Positions 1 to 8,853 are shown, numbered from the stretch's first letter. The stretch is 64,000 bases of DNA from Micromonospora sp. CCTCC AA 2012012 (GCF_040499845.1 NZ_CP159342.1:3286001-3350000), one strand, 5' to 3'. Translations and numbers: made by a program. The notes: generated from the letters alone by a model not told the origin.

Positions 1-82
1 GTTTTCTGGTTGCCGGCGAAAGTTCACCAGCCGGTCATCCGGGCGTAAACCCCACCATCCCCCGCAGAAGTGAGGAACGGCA

Positions 83-1621
83 ATGACGCAGGACCGCACC
101 ACCGCACCGGACGCCACGCCGGCGAGCCCGGCACCCTGGCGCCCCTCGCGGACGGTGGCCGTGATCCTCGCGGGGGGCACCGGGACCCGGCTCGGACTGG
201 GCATCCCGAAGCAGCTGCTGAAGATCGCCGGTAAGCCGATCATCGAGCACACCCTGGCCGTCTTCGAGGCCGCGCCGGAGATCGACGAGATCATCGTGCT
301 GATGGCCACCGGGCACGTCCCCGACGCCCAGCAGATCGTCGCGAACGCCGGCTTCCGCAAGGTGACCCAGGTCATCGAAGGCGGGGACACCCGCAACGCC
401 ACCACCCGGATCGCGCTCGACGCGGTCGGCGAGGGCGACGTCAACATCCTCTTCCACGACGCGGTCCGCCCGCTGGTCAGCGCCCGCATCGTCCGCGAGT
501 GCGTCAACGCGCTCTGGTCCTACTCGGCGGTCGACGTGGCCATCCCGTCCGCCGACACGATCATCCAGGTCGACGCCGACGACTGCATCACCGACATCCC
601 GGTCCGCTCGACGCTGCGCCGCGGCCAGACCCCGCAGGCGTTCCGCTCCGGCACCATCCGGGAGGCGTACCGGCGGGCCGAGGGCGACCCCGACTTCGCC
701 GCCACCGACGACTGCGGCGTGGTGCTGCGCTACCTGCCCGGCACGCCGATCAAGGTGATCGACGGCTCCGACGAGAACATCAAGGTCACCCACCCGGTCG
801 ACGTGCACCTGGCGGACAAGCTCTTCCAGCTCGCCGCCGCGCAGGCGCCCCGGCTGACCAACCACGGCTACGCCGAGGAGCTGACCGGGCGGACCATCGT
901 GGTCTTCGGCGGCAGCTACGGCATCGGTCACGACCTCACCGAGCTGGCCCGCCGCCACGGCGCGCAGGTCTTCCCGTTCAGCCGCTCCACCACCGGCACC
1001 CACGTCGAGCGGGCCGAGGACGTGTCGGCCGCGCTGAAGACCGCCTTCGAGGCCACCGGCCGGATCGACCACGTGGTGGTCACCGCCGGGATCCTGGAGA
1101 AGGGCGCGCTGGCCGAGATGGACGAGGCCACCATGGACCGGCTCCTGCACGTCAACTTCGTCGGCCCGGTGACCATCGCCCGGCAGTCGCTGCCGTACCT
1201 CCAGCAGACCAAGGGTCAGCTGCTGCTCTACACGTCCAGCTCGTACACCCGGGGGCGGGCCCGCTACGCGCTCTATTCCGCCACCAAGGCCGCCCTGGTC
1301 AACCTGACCCAGGCGCTCGCCGACGAGTGGGCCGAGTTCGGCGTACGGGTCAACTGCGTCAACCCGGAGCGGACCGCCACCCCGATGCGGACCAGGGCGT
1401 TCGGCGAGGAGCCGGAGGGCACGCTGCTCTCCTCCGAGGCGGTGGCCCAGGCGTCCCTGGACGTGCTCATCTCCGACCTGACCGGCCAGGTGATCGACGT
1501 CCGCCGGGACCCCGGCGAGCAGGCCGCGCCGGTGCCCGCCGAGCCGGTCGCGCGGGTCGCGGCGGTGCCGGCCCAGCCCGGCGCGCCCGCGTCGGAGCTT
1601 CCCGCCGACGTGGACGCCTGA
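83..1621 (+). CDS. Bifunctional cytidylyltransferase / SDR oxidoreductase (TarI-TarJ / Bcs1-like fusion)
   Basis: Predicted 512-residue cytoplasmic protein with two domains. Residues about 25-255 are an IspD/TarI-type nucleotidyltransferase, with the signature AGGTGTRLG followed by PKQLL. From about residue 270 a classical short-chain dehydrogenase begins, with the nucleotide motif GGSYGIG and the catalytic YSATK near residue 397. In the Bcs1 and TarI/TarJ families this pairing reduces ribulose 5-phosphate to ribitol 5-phosphate and activates it as CDP-ribitol. The next gene is a TagF-like polymerase, so a role in polyol-phosphate wall polymer synthesis fits. The substrate polyol is inferred. 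IspD of the isoprenoid pathway is less likely because of the SDR fusion and the neighbour. The ATG follows GAGGAACGGCA, an adequate ribosome binding site. The C-terminal 40 residues are Ala/Pro-rich. Confidence 0.85.
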   Translation: MTQDRTTAPDATPASPAPWRPSRTVAVILAGGTGTRLGLGIPKQLLKIAGKPIIEHTLAVFEAAPEIDEIIVLMATGHVPDAQQIVANAGFRKVTQVIEGGDTRNATTRIALDAVGEGDVNILFHDAVRPLVSARIVRECVNALWSYSAVDVAIPSADTIIQVDADDCITDIPVRSTLRRGQTPQAFRSGTIREAYRRAEGDPDFAATDDCGVVLRYLPGTPIKVIDGSDENIKVTHPVDVHLADKLFQLAAAQAPRLTNHGYAEELTGRTIVVFGGSYGIGHDLTELARRHGAQVFPFSRSTTGTHVERAEDVSAALKTAFEATGRIDHVVVTAGILEKGALAEMDEATMDRLLHVNFVGPVTIARQSLPYLQQTKGQLLLYTSSSYTRGRARYALYSATKAALVNLTQALADEWAEFGVRVNCVNPERTATPMRTRAFGEEPEGTLLSSEAVAQASLDVLISDLTGQVIDVRRDPGEQAAPVPAEPVARVAAVPAQPGAPASELPADVDA

Positions 1622-1649
1622 CCACCCGAGCCCGGAACGGACGACCGAC

Positions 1650-3356
1650 ATGCGTGGTGACCTGGTCCGGAAACTGCTCGCCCGGGTGCTGACCACCGGG
1701 CTGGCGGTGCTGGCGTTCCTCGTGCTGGCCCTCACCGGGGCGACCGGCTGGGGGCTGGCGATCGCGGTGGCCGCGCTCGCCTCGGCGGCCGTGGAACGCC
1801 GGATCCGGCCGGGCGCCGACGGCGTCGCCGAGTCCGTCCTGGTCGCCGCTGCCATCCTGGTCGGCTACGCCCGCCGGCTCGACGACGGCTTCGACCCGGC
1901 GCTGGCCGCCACCGCGCTGGTGCTGCTCGGCCTCGTCCTGCTGGTCGGGCCGCTACGCCAGGCGGGCGCGCTGGAGCTGCGCGCCGCCAACCTGCCGGTC
2001 CGCACCTGGACCCCGCTGGTCGCCGAGCGGCTCGGCGACGCGCTGCTGGTGCTGCTGGGTCTCGTCGCGGTCGCCGCAGCCCTGGTCCTGCCCGCCTGGG
2101 TCGCGCTGGTGGCCGCCCTGCTGGTCGGGGCCGGCTGCGCGGCGGTCGGGCTGGACCTGGCCCGGCGGCGGTTCCGCCCACCGGCCGGCGGCGGCCCGGT
2201 GGGTCGCGCGCTGCGCCGCCACCAGCCCGAGTTCGTGCTCTACTTCTCCGCCCCGCCCGGGTCGGAATACCAGATCACCATGTGGCTGCCCTACCTGGAG
2301 CGGCTCGGTCGGCCGTTCCTGGTGCTGCTGCGGGAGCCGGAGTTCCTGCCGACGATCGCCGCCGCCACCAGCGCCCCGGTGGTCTTCTGCCCCACCATCA
2401 AGACCCTCGACGAGGTGCTGGTGCCGAGCCTCCGGGTGGCGTTCTACGTCAACCACGGCGCGAAGAACAGCCACTGCGTCCGCTTCGCCCAGCTCACCCA
2501 CGTGCAGCTGCACCACGGTGACAGCGACAAGGCCCCCAGCGCCAACCCGGTCTCCGCGATCTTCGACCGGATCTTCGTGGCCGGACCGGCCGCCATCGAG
2601 CGGTACGCCCGCGCCGGCGTGGAGATCCCCGCCGAGAAGTTCGTCGTGGTCGGCCGCCCCCAGGTGGAGTCGATCGAGGTACGCCGGGAGCCGACCACCG
2701 GGCTGGCCCAGCCGACGGTGCTCTACACCCCCACCTGGACCGGGCACCACGCCGACGCCAACTACTGCTCCCTGCCGGTGGCCGAGACGGTGATCCGGCG
2801 GCTGCTGGCGCGCGGCGCCACGGTGATCCTGCGGGCCCACCCGTACACGTCGCAGAACCCGACCTCGGCGCGGCAGCTGGCCCGGCTCACCGAGCTGCTC
2901 GCCGCGGACCGGGCGAAGACCGGGCGGGCGCACCTGTGGGGCGCGGCGGCCGCCCGGGAGCTGACGCTGACCGACTGCGTGAACCGCTCCGACGCGCTGA
3001 TCTCCGACGTGTCGGGCGTCATCTCCGACTACCTCTACTCGGGCAAGCCGTACGCGGTGACCGACATGGGGGTGGACGGGGACGACTTCGTGGCCCGGTT
3101 CCCCCTGGCCGGCTCCGGCTACGTGCTGCGGCGGGACATGTCGAACGTCGACGACGTGCTGGGGCGGCTGCTGGACACCGACCCGCTGGCGGCGGCCCGG
3201 TGGGAGACCCGCCGGCGCTACCTGGGCGACTTCCCGGCCGACTCGTACGCCGACGGGTTCCTCGACGCGGCCCGGCGGGAGCTGGAGCCGGGGTGGGACC
3301 CGCCGGCGCCGCGCACCCCGGGCGGTGCCGAGCGGAACCTCTCCGCCGGCGTCTGA
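1650..3356 (+). CDS. CDP-glycerol glycerophosphotransferase-family (TagF-like) membrane protein
   Basis: A 568-residue protein. The first 170 residues contain several hydrophobic segments (for example around residues 10-50, 65-95 and 115-160). The C-terminal 380 residues match the TagF/TarL polymerase family: VNHGAKNSH, VQLHHGDSDKA, TPTWTGHH, ILRAHPYTS and SDVSGVISDYLYSGKPYAV. These proteins transfer polyol-phosphate units from CDP-polyols to teichoic-acid chains at the membrane. It starts 28 bp after the fusion cytidylyltransferase stop and is probably co-transcribed with it. Family members with an N-terminal membrane domain are common in actinobacteria, whereas Bacillus TagF is peripheral. 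The exact polymer is not determinable here. Confidence 0.85.
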   Translation: MRGDLVRKLLARVLTTGLAVLAFLVLALTGATGWGLAIAVAALASAAVERRIRPGADGVAESVLVAAAILVGYARRLDDGFDPALAATALVLLGLVLLVGPLRQAGALELRAANLPVRTWTPLVAERLGDALLVLLGLVAVAAALVLPAWVALVAALLVGAGCAAVGLDLARRRFRPPAGGGPVGRALRRHQPEFVLYFSAPPGSEYQITMWLPYLERLGRPFLVLLREPEFLPTIAAATSAPVVFCPTIKTLDEVLVPSLRVAFYVNHGAKNSHCVRFAQLTHVQLHHGDSDKAPSANPVSAIFDRIFVAGPAAIERYARAGVEIPAEKFVVVGRPQVESIEVRREPTTGLAQPTVLYTPTWTGHHADANYCSLPVAETVIRRLLARGATVILRAHPYTSQNPTSARQLARLTELLAADRAKTGRAHLWGAAAARELTLTDCVNRSDALISDVSGVISDYLYSGKPYAVTDMGVDGDDFVARFPLAGSGYVLRRDMSNVDDVLGRLLDTDPLAAARWETRRRYLGDFPADSYADGFLDAARRELEPGWDPPAPRTPGGAERNLSAGV

Positions 3357-3360
3357 GGCG

Positions 3361-4113
3361 TCAACGGTAGGCGTCGAGCAGGTCGAGGACGGCCGCCGGA
3401 TCCTCGACGTGGGCGTTGTGGCCGAGGCCGGGCAGGGTGGCCACCGGGACGCCGTACTCCTTGAGCTGGGCGTCGGTGACCATCGGGTCGTGCTCGCCGC
3501 GGGCCAGCAGCACCGGCACGTCGGTCGCCGCGAGCAGCGTCGGCAGGCACGGCTCACCGACGGCGAACGCCGCCGGGTCCATCGCCAGCCGCCAGCGGCC
3601 GTCCTCGCGGCGCAGCCCGGCGTCGACCGCCGGGTGGTCCGGCGCGAAGAGCCCGGTCAGCCCGGCGACCCGCAGGTAGCGGCGGGCCGCCTCGTCCCGG
3701 GTGCCGAACCAGGTCACCGGACGGGCCGCCAGCTCCGCGGCCTTCGCCAGCTCGGCGGACGACCAGACCGCCTTGATGCCGAGCCCGACCACCGCGTCGA
3801 CCGGCAGGCCGACGCTCCGCGCGGCCAGCGCGAGCCCCACCACCCCACCGAGCGAGTGCCCGAGCACCACCAGCCGATCGTGCGGGCCGAGCCGCTCCGC
3901 GACCGGTCGCAGGTCCGTCACCACCCGTCGGGCGAGGCCGGTGAAGGAGTACGCGGGCAGCGGCGGCGACCAGCCGTGGCCGGCCAGGTCCGGGGCGAGC
4001 CAGCGTCCCGCCCAGCGGTGCTCCAGCAGCGGTGCCCAGGGCAGCCACACCTCACCGGTGGCGCCCAACCCGTGCAGCAGCAGCAGATGCCGGTTGCTCG
4101 TCTCGTCGCCCAT
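3361..4113 (-). CDS. Alpha/beta-fold hydrolase
   Basis: A 250-residue single-domain hydrolase with no signal peptide. It shows LLLHGLGATGEVW (oxyanion-hole HG), the nucleophile elbow GHSLGG, the acid region ARGEHDPMV and a catalytic His in GLGHNAHVEDP. The frame stays open about 100 codons further upstream, but that part is low-complexity Arg/Pro/Thr. The ATG at 4113 gives a start directly before the first beta strand, as in related hydrolases, so I chose it. Its 3' end lies only 4 bp from the convergent TagF-like gene. Substrate unknown; esterase, lactonase or epoxide-hydrolase-type activities are all possible. Confidence 0.85.
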   Translation of the reverse strand: MGDETSNRHLLLLHGLGATGEVWLPWAPLLEHRWAGRWLAPDLAGHGWSPPLPAYSFTGLARRVVTDLRPVAERLGPHDRLVVLGHSLGGVVGLALAARSVGLPVDAVVGLGIKAVWSSAELAKAAELAARPVTWFGTRDEAARRYLRVAGLTGLFAPDHPAVDAGLRREDGRWRLAMDPAAFAVGEPCLPTLLAATDVPVLLARGEHDPMVTDAQLKEYGVPVATLPGLGHNAHVEDPAAVLDLLDAYR

Positions 4114-4219
4114 GGGGCGCAGTGTGCCACCGGTCGGACACGATGCGCGAGAGCGGACGGCGGAGACGACATCGGGCGCCGGCTCCAAGAGCCGACGCCC
4201 GACGGGTGAACGGGGTTGA

Positions 4220-5071
4220 TCAGGCGGAGTAGCCGCGGGTGGCCATCCAGTTCGCCAGGTCGGCGGCGCTGATCCAGTACGCCGGCAGCGACGGGTCCGC
4301 CGAGTCGGCGATCCGCAGGGTCCGGCCGTCGTTGGAGTAGCCCACCACGGCGATGTAGTGGCCGCCCGGGAAGGAGTGCCAGCCGCCGTCGGTGTCGGTG
4401 GCGTCACCGGCGACGTTGGCCACCACGCCCCGCCCGTTGCTGATCGCCTTGACCACGTCGGTCCGGAGCCGCTCGGTCTCCGCGGCGCTCGGCACGCCGT
4501 CGATCATCCGGGTCCGGTACGGGTCGCCCTTGACCTGCTGGTTGAGCACCCGGGTGGTGTCCTCGGCCGAGTTGGTGCCCATCTCGGTGGTGCCCAGCGC
4601 GACGGCCAGCTCGTCCTGGGTCCGCTCGATGCCGGTGGCGCTGAGCGCGTTGCGCACCGCCGCCGGGCCGCAGTTGTAGTAGGTGGTCTGCGCCTCGTAG
4701 GTGTAGTCGAGGACCTTCTTCGACGGCGGCTTCGGTGCCGCCTTGCGGGTGGTGTCCGGGTCCGGCTTGGCCGTGGTCGGCTTCGCGCTCGGCTTCGGCG
4801 AGAGCGAGGCGCTGGCCGACGGCGACGCGCTGGGCGAAACCGACGGGACGGCGGCGATCCGGGCCTGGGTGCCGGCCGCGACGTCGCTGAGCCGCGGGGC
4901 CAGTTCGGCCACGGCGGCGGTGTTCTCCTGGCGGACGGGCGCGTCGTCACCGTGTGCCAGCAGGGCACCGGTGCCGGAGGCCAGCACCAGGGCGGCGGCC
5001 GAGCCGGCGACGACCTGGTAGCGACGTTCGGTGGCGAGACGGCGCAGCTGCCGCTTGAGGGTGTGCTTCAC
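4220..5071 (-). CDS. Secreted C39-like (papain-fold) cysteine peptidase
   Basis: Predicted 283-residue exported protein. After a charged N terminus (KHTLKRQLRRLATERR) comes a hydrophobic stretch (VVAGSAAALVLASGTGALLA), then a Ser/Pro/Lys-rich linker of about 75 residues. The C-terminal peptidase_C39_2-like domain has a putative catalytic Cys in YYNCGPAAVRNAL and a His in GGHYIAVVGY, followed by an Asp in RIADSADP. The GTG at 5071 was chosen because GGAGGA lies six bases upstream; an extension to 5131 has no such site. A c-di-AMP riboswitch lies in its 5' leader, which fits the known association of that riboswitch with wall-remodelling exoproteins in actinobacteria. Target substrate is unknown. 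Confidence 0.85.
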   Translation of the reverse strand: MKHTLKRQLRRLATERRYQVVAGSAAALVLASGTGALLAHGDDAPVRQENTAAVAELAPRLSDVAAGTQARIAAVPSVSPSASPSASASLSPKPSAKPTTAKPDPDTTRKAAPKPPSKKVLDYTYEAQTTYYNCGPAAVRNALSATGIERTQDELAVALGTTEMGTNSAEDTTRVLNQQVKGDPYRTRMIDGVPSAAETERLRTDVVKAISNGRGVVANVAGDATDTDGGWHSFPGGHYIAVVGYSNDGRTLRIADSADPSLPAYWISAADLANWMATRGYSA

Positions 5072-5178
5072 GAGGTTTCCTCCACGGGGGCGGGGGCGGC
5101 ACACGCCGGCCCGGCGCGCGGAGCTGTTCACGCGCGACGGAACGGATCCGTGGGCGGGGTGGACCGCGGGGAAGGGGT

Positions 5179-5198
5179 GCGCCCGGTCAGTCGGGCGC
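5179..5198 (-). terminator. Leader hairpin between riboswitch and peptidase gene
   Basis: GCGCCCG (5179-5185) and CGGGCGC (5192-5198) form a perfect 7-bp stem with a 6-nt loop in the long leader, downstream of the c-di-AMP riboswitch. There is no U tract. It could be part of the expression platform or only a GC-rich hairpin. Confidence 0.35.
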
Positions 5199-5310
5199 GG
5201 GGGCGGATGCCGGTATCAGCTCGCGGAGAGGGCGAGCGACGGCACCGCGGCGCCGTGGAGGGGGTGTGGCCGAGGGGTGGCAGGGTGCTGCACGAAGACG
5301 GAACTCCTTC

Positions 5311-5450
5311 CGACACCGCCTACCGGGTTAGCTGACGGATTCGGGCGGGAAGATCGCCCTACCGCGGGCCGTGGCTCGCGGATTCACCCCGGACGTGCAT
5401 GGGTCCCCGGTTCGCAGAAGATCGCGATTGAGCGGGTCGGCGCGGCGTCG
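5311..5450 (-). promoter_or_regulatory. c-di-AMP riboswitch (ydaO-yuaA class)
   Basis: Read on the minus strand, the region carries conserved ydaO blocks in order: GCGAACCGGGGACCC, GGGGTGAATCCGCG, CCGCCCGAATCCGTCAGC and TAACCCGGTAGGCGG. The ends can form a 9-bp P1 helix: CGACGCCGC (5450-5442) pairs with GCGGTGTCG (5319-5311), with one G-U pair. This class binds c-di-AMP and usually turns genes off when ligand is high. It lies about 240 nt upstream of the C39-like peptidase gene. A TAGTGT -10-like box at 5490-5485 would place the transcript start just before P1. Confidence 0.93.
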
Positions 5451-5734
5451 CCTCTTGCGATCGGAAACCGCACCGGACGCGCCGACACTACCGGCGGGCA
5501 TGCGCCCTGCCAAGCGCTCCCACCTGCGCAAACGTCGAACACCCGGGCCCGACCGGAACAGACAGGTCACTGATGTCACTCAATGGGACGAGCACCCGAG
5601 AATGGAACGGGGGTCGATTACCGGACATCCGGTGAGCGGGTGACCGGGCAACCTGGGCCGGCCTGGACCGCCACGCCCCGGATGACCGTTTTCCGATTCC
5701 CGGGGCGACCGGGACGGCAGTTTCACATCACAAT

Positions 5735-6523
5735 TCAGCCAACCCGCGCCGGCCGCCACCGGGCGGTCCGGGAAACGGCGGCGGAGGCGCCGACCGGGGC
5801 GAGGGTCTGGGTCACCGCGTCCGGCCGATGCACCGGGACGACTCCCGGGCGCAGCCGCTCCGTCGCCGCGTACGCCTCCACGGCCAGGGCACGCGCCGCC
5901 TCGGCGGCCAGCTCGGCCTCCCGCCACGCCTGCTGCTCCCGCTCGGCGGCGGCCCGGTACCCGGCCAACCGGCCGTCCCGAACCGCCCGCGCCAGGACGA
6001 TCTCCTGCTCGGCCGGGTGCCGCCGGGGGTCCCACCCGTTGCGGTGGGCGAGCACGTCGGCGAGTTGCCGGGCGGTCAGCTCGCCCCGCCAGTGCGCCGC
6101 CATCGCGGCGTGGTGCAGCCAGCGCTCCCGGGCGGCGTACTCGGCGGGCGTGCGCGGGGTGTGCGGGGCGGGCAGCACGGCGGCACCGGCGAACCGCCGG
6201 GCGACCGCCTCCGCCTCGTCGTACGTCTGCCACGCCCGGTCCACCTCGTCCTGGGCGGCCAGCCACCGCTCCCGGCGCCGACGGGCGTTCTGGGCCGCTC
6301 CGGCGGCGGCGACGGCGACCTCCTCGGCGTACCGGCGCAGGTCGGCCAGGTGGGCCGCCTGTTCCGCCGCAGGGTCGACGGCCGGCTCGACGTCGGTGGG
6401 GGTGTCCCGCTCGGGGCGGGCGACGAGCACCGCGAGCAGGGTCAGGGCGAGCAGGAGCAGGGCCGACCAGATGGCGGCGGCCTCCGGGACCTCGATCAGG
6501 AACTGGTACAGAACGGTCTGCAT
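5735..6523 (-). CDS. Membrane-anchored coiled-coil protein of unknown function
   Basis: A 262-residue protein. The N terminus has one hydrophobic segment (about residues 15-37, rich in Leu/Ala), followed by an acidic linker and a long Ala/Glu/Arg-rich helical region with heptad-like character. It carries many E-A-A and R-R-R-E-R-W motifs, for example QNARRRRERWLAAQ. No family is recognised. The start ATG follows GAGGTGCGACC, a reasonable ribosome binding site. About 280 bp separate its stop from the riboswitch promoter of the divergent-looking upstream transcript; I see no gene in that gap. The strong codon bias supports a real gene. Confidence 0.7.
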   Translation of the reverse strand: MQTVLYQFLIEVPEAAAIWSALLLLALTLLAVLVARPERDTPTDVEPAVDPAAEQAAHLADLRRYAEEVAVAAAGAAQNARRRRERWLAAQDEVDRAWQTYDEAEAVARRFAGAAVLPAPHTPRTPAEYAARERWLHHAAMAAHWRGELTARQLADVLAHRNGWDPRRHPAEQEIVLARAVRDGRLAGYRAAAEREQQAWREAELAAEAARALAVEAYAATERLRPGVVPVHRPDAVTQTLAPVGASAAVSRTARWRPARVG

Positions 6524-6679
6524 GGTCGCACCTCACGGGGAGCGGGCGTGGTGTGGCGAGATCCGCAGGACCCGACGGGGCGGGGCGCGACCGGAACGGG
6601 CGCCGCCGAGCCGCCGTCGGGCGGATGCGGGGGGTGAGGTCGGGTGGTACGTGCTGGCGGGCCACCGCCCGCGCGGAGG

Positions 6680-7237
6680 TCAGCGGGTCGGCGGGGCGCG
6701 GGAGCCGAGGGCCGCCGGGGCCCACCCGATCGCGACGCGCTGCCGGCCGGCCGGCACGACCGACGCCGCCACCGTGGCGAGCACCACCGGGGCCGGCGCG
6801 ACCGCGACACCGACCAGGTCGGACCCGGTCGAGGGGCTGACCTCGCGACGCGAGCCGGAGGCGCCGATGACCGTCCGCGTGGAGCCGGTTGCGCCGACGA
6901 CGGCACGGTCGACGCCGGACGTGGGGCTGACCGCGTCGCCGGAGCGGGCTCCGGCGGCGACGGTGTGGCCCGCGCGGGCCGTGGGAATGACCGCGTGAGC
7001 GGAGCCGACGGTGGGCGTGGCCCGCAGCCAGCGGGTCGGCAACGGTGGGTCGGACCAGTCGTCGGCGGCGGAGGCGAGGGAGTCGCCCACCGGGGGCGCC
7101 CAGGTCGGCGCGGCCACCTCGACGGGGAGTGTCGTCGCCCCGAGGGAGAAGGCGAGCGTCACGGCCAGACTGGTGAGCATGCGAACGGTCCAGCGCGCCA
7201 GCCACCACACGGGACTGGTGAGCGCGACCGGAAGCAC
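6680..7237 (-). CDS. Small exported or membrane hypothetical protein, Ala/Val/Thr-rich
   Basis: A 185-residue protein with a hydrophobic N terminus (WWLARWTVRMLTSLAVTLAF) that could be a signal or anchor segment. The rest is low-complexity and Ala/Val/Ser/Thr/Gly-rich, with weak internal repetition around AVVGATGSTRTVIGASGSR. No family recognised. The GTG start lies six bases after a TAGCGT -10 box, so the mRNA is probably leaderless. It lies 156 bp upstream of the coiled-coil membrane gene on the same strand. Third codon positions are strongly G/C, which supports coding on this strand rather than on the overlapping plus-strand frames. Confidence 0.55.
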   Translation of the reverse strand: MLPVALTSPVWWLARWTVRMLTSLAVTLAFSLGATTLPVEVAAPTWAPPVGDSLASAADDWSDPPLPTRWLRATPTVGSAHAVIPTARAGHTVAAGARSGDAVSPTSGVDRAVVGATGSTRTVIGASGSRREVSPSTGSDLVGVAVAPAPVVLATVAASVVPAGRQRVAIGWAPAALGSRAPPTR

Positions 7238-7243
7238 GGCCCC

Positions 7244-7249
7244 ACGCTA
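7244..7249 (-). promoter_or_regulatory. -10 box (TAGCGT) of a leaderless transcript
   Basis: TAGCGT on the minus strand is followed by six bases and then the GTG at 7237. The transcript start would coincide with the start codon. Confidence 0.55.
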
Positions 7250-7500
7250 CCGCCGTTGCCGCCGCCCCGCATCGCCGCCGGGCGTGTCGTCCCGGCCCGA
7301 TCACGGTGCTGACCAGGGTGGACACCAGCCGCTGATTCATTTACGTCATCAGATCGGTGGCGGGCCGGCACCGCACACCACTCGTCGGTCCAGGCGACCA
7401 GCCCGGTCACAGCCCGGCCCGACCGGCACCACCACCACACCGACCCGGCGTCGATCACGACCGGCGACGCCCCAACTGCTCCGGGTGCGAGCGGAGCCGG

Positions 7501-7537
7501 GTCAGGCGGAGGTGGGTCAGGCGGAGGTGGGTCAGGC
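7501..7537. repeat. 15-bp tandem repeat, about 2.5 copies
   Basis: The unit GTCAGGCGGAGGTGG occurs at 7501-7515 and 7516-7530, and a partial third copy (GTCAGGC) overlaps the stop codon of the acyltransferase gene. The rest of the 7238-7531 gap shows nothing I can name. Confidence 0.8.
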
Positions 7538-8758
7538 CGGGTCGCGCCGGCCCGCGTACTCGATCTGCGGGGTCGCCGGGCCGGACGCCGCCCGCTGGGC
7601 CGGGACAGCCGGTTCGGACGGTGCCACCCGGGCCGGGACGGGCGGGCGTGCCTGGACCCGGAGCCGACGGGACGGGCCGAGCCGGCGCATCATCGGCGTC
7701 TCGACCCAGCGGTGCAGGGCCGCAGCGAGCGCCAGGTTCGCCAGCAGGAAGCCGAGCACCGCGAGCGGTCCCCGCCAGCCGGGCAGTCCGACACCCCAGT
7801 CCCCGGTCAGCCGCAGCACGGTCATCATCACGAAGACGTGCACCAGATAGAAGGCGAAGGAGACCTCACCGAGCCAGACCATCGGCCGGGACCGCCACGG
7901 CGTCCGCCGGCCCCGGACGTCCGCGTCGGCCGCGGCCGTGATGACCAGGAGGTACGCCACCGCCAGCAGCGCCGCCCACAGCTCGGCGCGGATCCACTGC
8001 GCGGCCGCCACCCAGGTGGTCAGGAAGAGCAGGCTGGCCACGGTCAGGTTCGGTCCCCGCCACCGGCCGCGTCGCATCAGCTCGGCGGCGGCCACGCCCA
8101 TCCAGAACTCCAGCGACCGCACCACCGGGAAGACCTGGGTGAACCACCAGCGGCTCTCCTCAGGCACGAGCCGCTGACCCGGCCAGAGCGCCACGATCAG
8201 CAGCGGCGCGGCCACCACCACCGCCCAGAGGGCCGCGGGTCGCAGCCGGCGCAGCACCGGCAGCGCGAAGGGCAGGCAGAGATAGAAGAACAGCTCGCAG
8301 GAGAGCGACCAGCTCACCGTGTTCACGCTGTAGAAGTAGCCGGGCGTGGGGTTCCAGGCCTGGAGCAGGAGCAGGTTGCCGCCCGCCGCCCAGAGGTTGA
8401 CCGGGTCGGCGAACCAGAGGCCGACGAGGAGCACCACGGCCCACATCAACAGGTGGTTCGGATAGATCTTGGCCAGCCGTCGGCGCAGGAACGTGCGCCG
8501 ACGCTCCCCCGGACGGTACGACCAGACCAGCACGAATCCACTGAGGATGAAGAAGAACTCGACGCCGGAGAGACCGAGGGCGAACGCCTTGTCCACCACC
8601 GCCTTGAAGTCCGGCTCGGCGACGATCCGCATGGTGGCGACGTGGAAGCCGAAGACCAGCAGCGCGGCGATCCAGCGCAGCCCGGTCAGGGACGGCAGCC
8701 GGGCCGGTGGCGGGGCCGCCGGAGGCGCGACGGCCGGGGCGGTCGGGGCGCTGGTCAT
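7532..8758 (-). CDS. Acyltransferase 3 family membrane protein (OafA/YrhL-like)
   Basis: A 408-residue integral membrane protein with about ten hydrophobic segments. It has the family signature near the N terminus, SLTGLRWIAALLVFGFH, whose His is typically catalytic, and then FFILSGFVLVWSYRPG and RLAKIYPNHL. This family moves acetyl or succinyl groups from the cytoplasm onto exported sugars, lipids or polymers. I chose the ATG at 8758, with a weak GGTAGGG upstream; a GTG three codons earlier (8767) is also possible. The C-terminal 60 residues are Pro/Ala/Arg-rich and probably disordered. No substrate can be assigned from context. Confidence 0.88.
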   Translation of the reverse strand: MTSAPTAPAVAPPAAPPPARLPSLTGLRWIAALLVFGFHVATMRIVAEPDFKAVVDKAFALGLSGVEFFFILSGFVLVWSYRPGERRRTFLRRRLAKIYPNHLLMWAVVLLVGLWFADPVNLWAAGGNLLLLQAWNPTPGYFYSVNTVSWSLSCELFFYLCLPFALPVLRRLRPAALWAVVVAAPLLIVALWPGQRLVPEESRWWFTQVFPVVRSLEFWMGVAAAELMRRGRWRGPNLTVASLLFLTTWVAAAQWIRAELWAALLAVAYLLVITAAADADVRGRRTPWRSRPMVWLGEVSFAFYLVHVFVMMTVLRLTGDWGVGLPGWRGPLAVLGFLLANLALAAALHRWVETPMMRRLGPSRRLRVQARPPVPARVAPSEPAVPAQRAASGPATPQIEYAGRRDPA

Positions 8759-8840
8759 GCCGGGCACCCTACCGGCAGGTACGCCACGCCGGACGCACCG
8801 CCCGGCGGGGCGATCGTCGTACGCCTGTTCGAACGTCGGG

Positions 8841-8846
8841 TAGGAT
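8841..8846 (+). promoter_or_regulatory. -10 box (TAGGAT) of a leaderless transcript
   Basis: TAGGAT is followed by seven bases and then the GTG at 8854, with no ribosome binding site. No convincing -35 hexamer is visible. Confidence 0.6.
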
Positions 8847-8853
8847 CGGTGGC

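Noticed and set aside
8821..8850. Possible LexA (SOS) box upstream of the AlkB-like gene
   Set aside because: Only one half (TCGAAC) fits the actinobacterial consensus; the second half reads GGTAGG, so the site is not supported.
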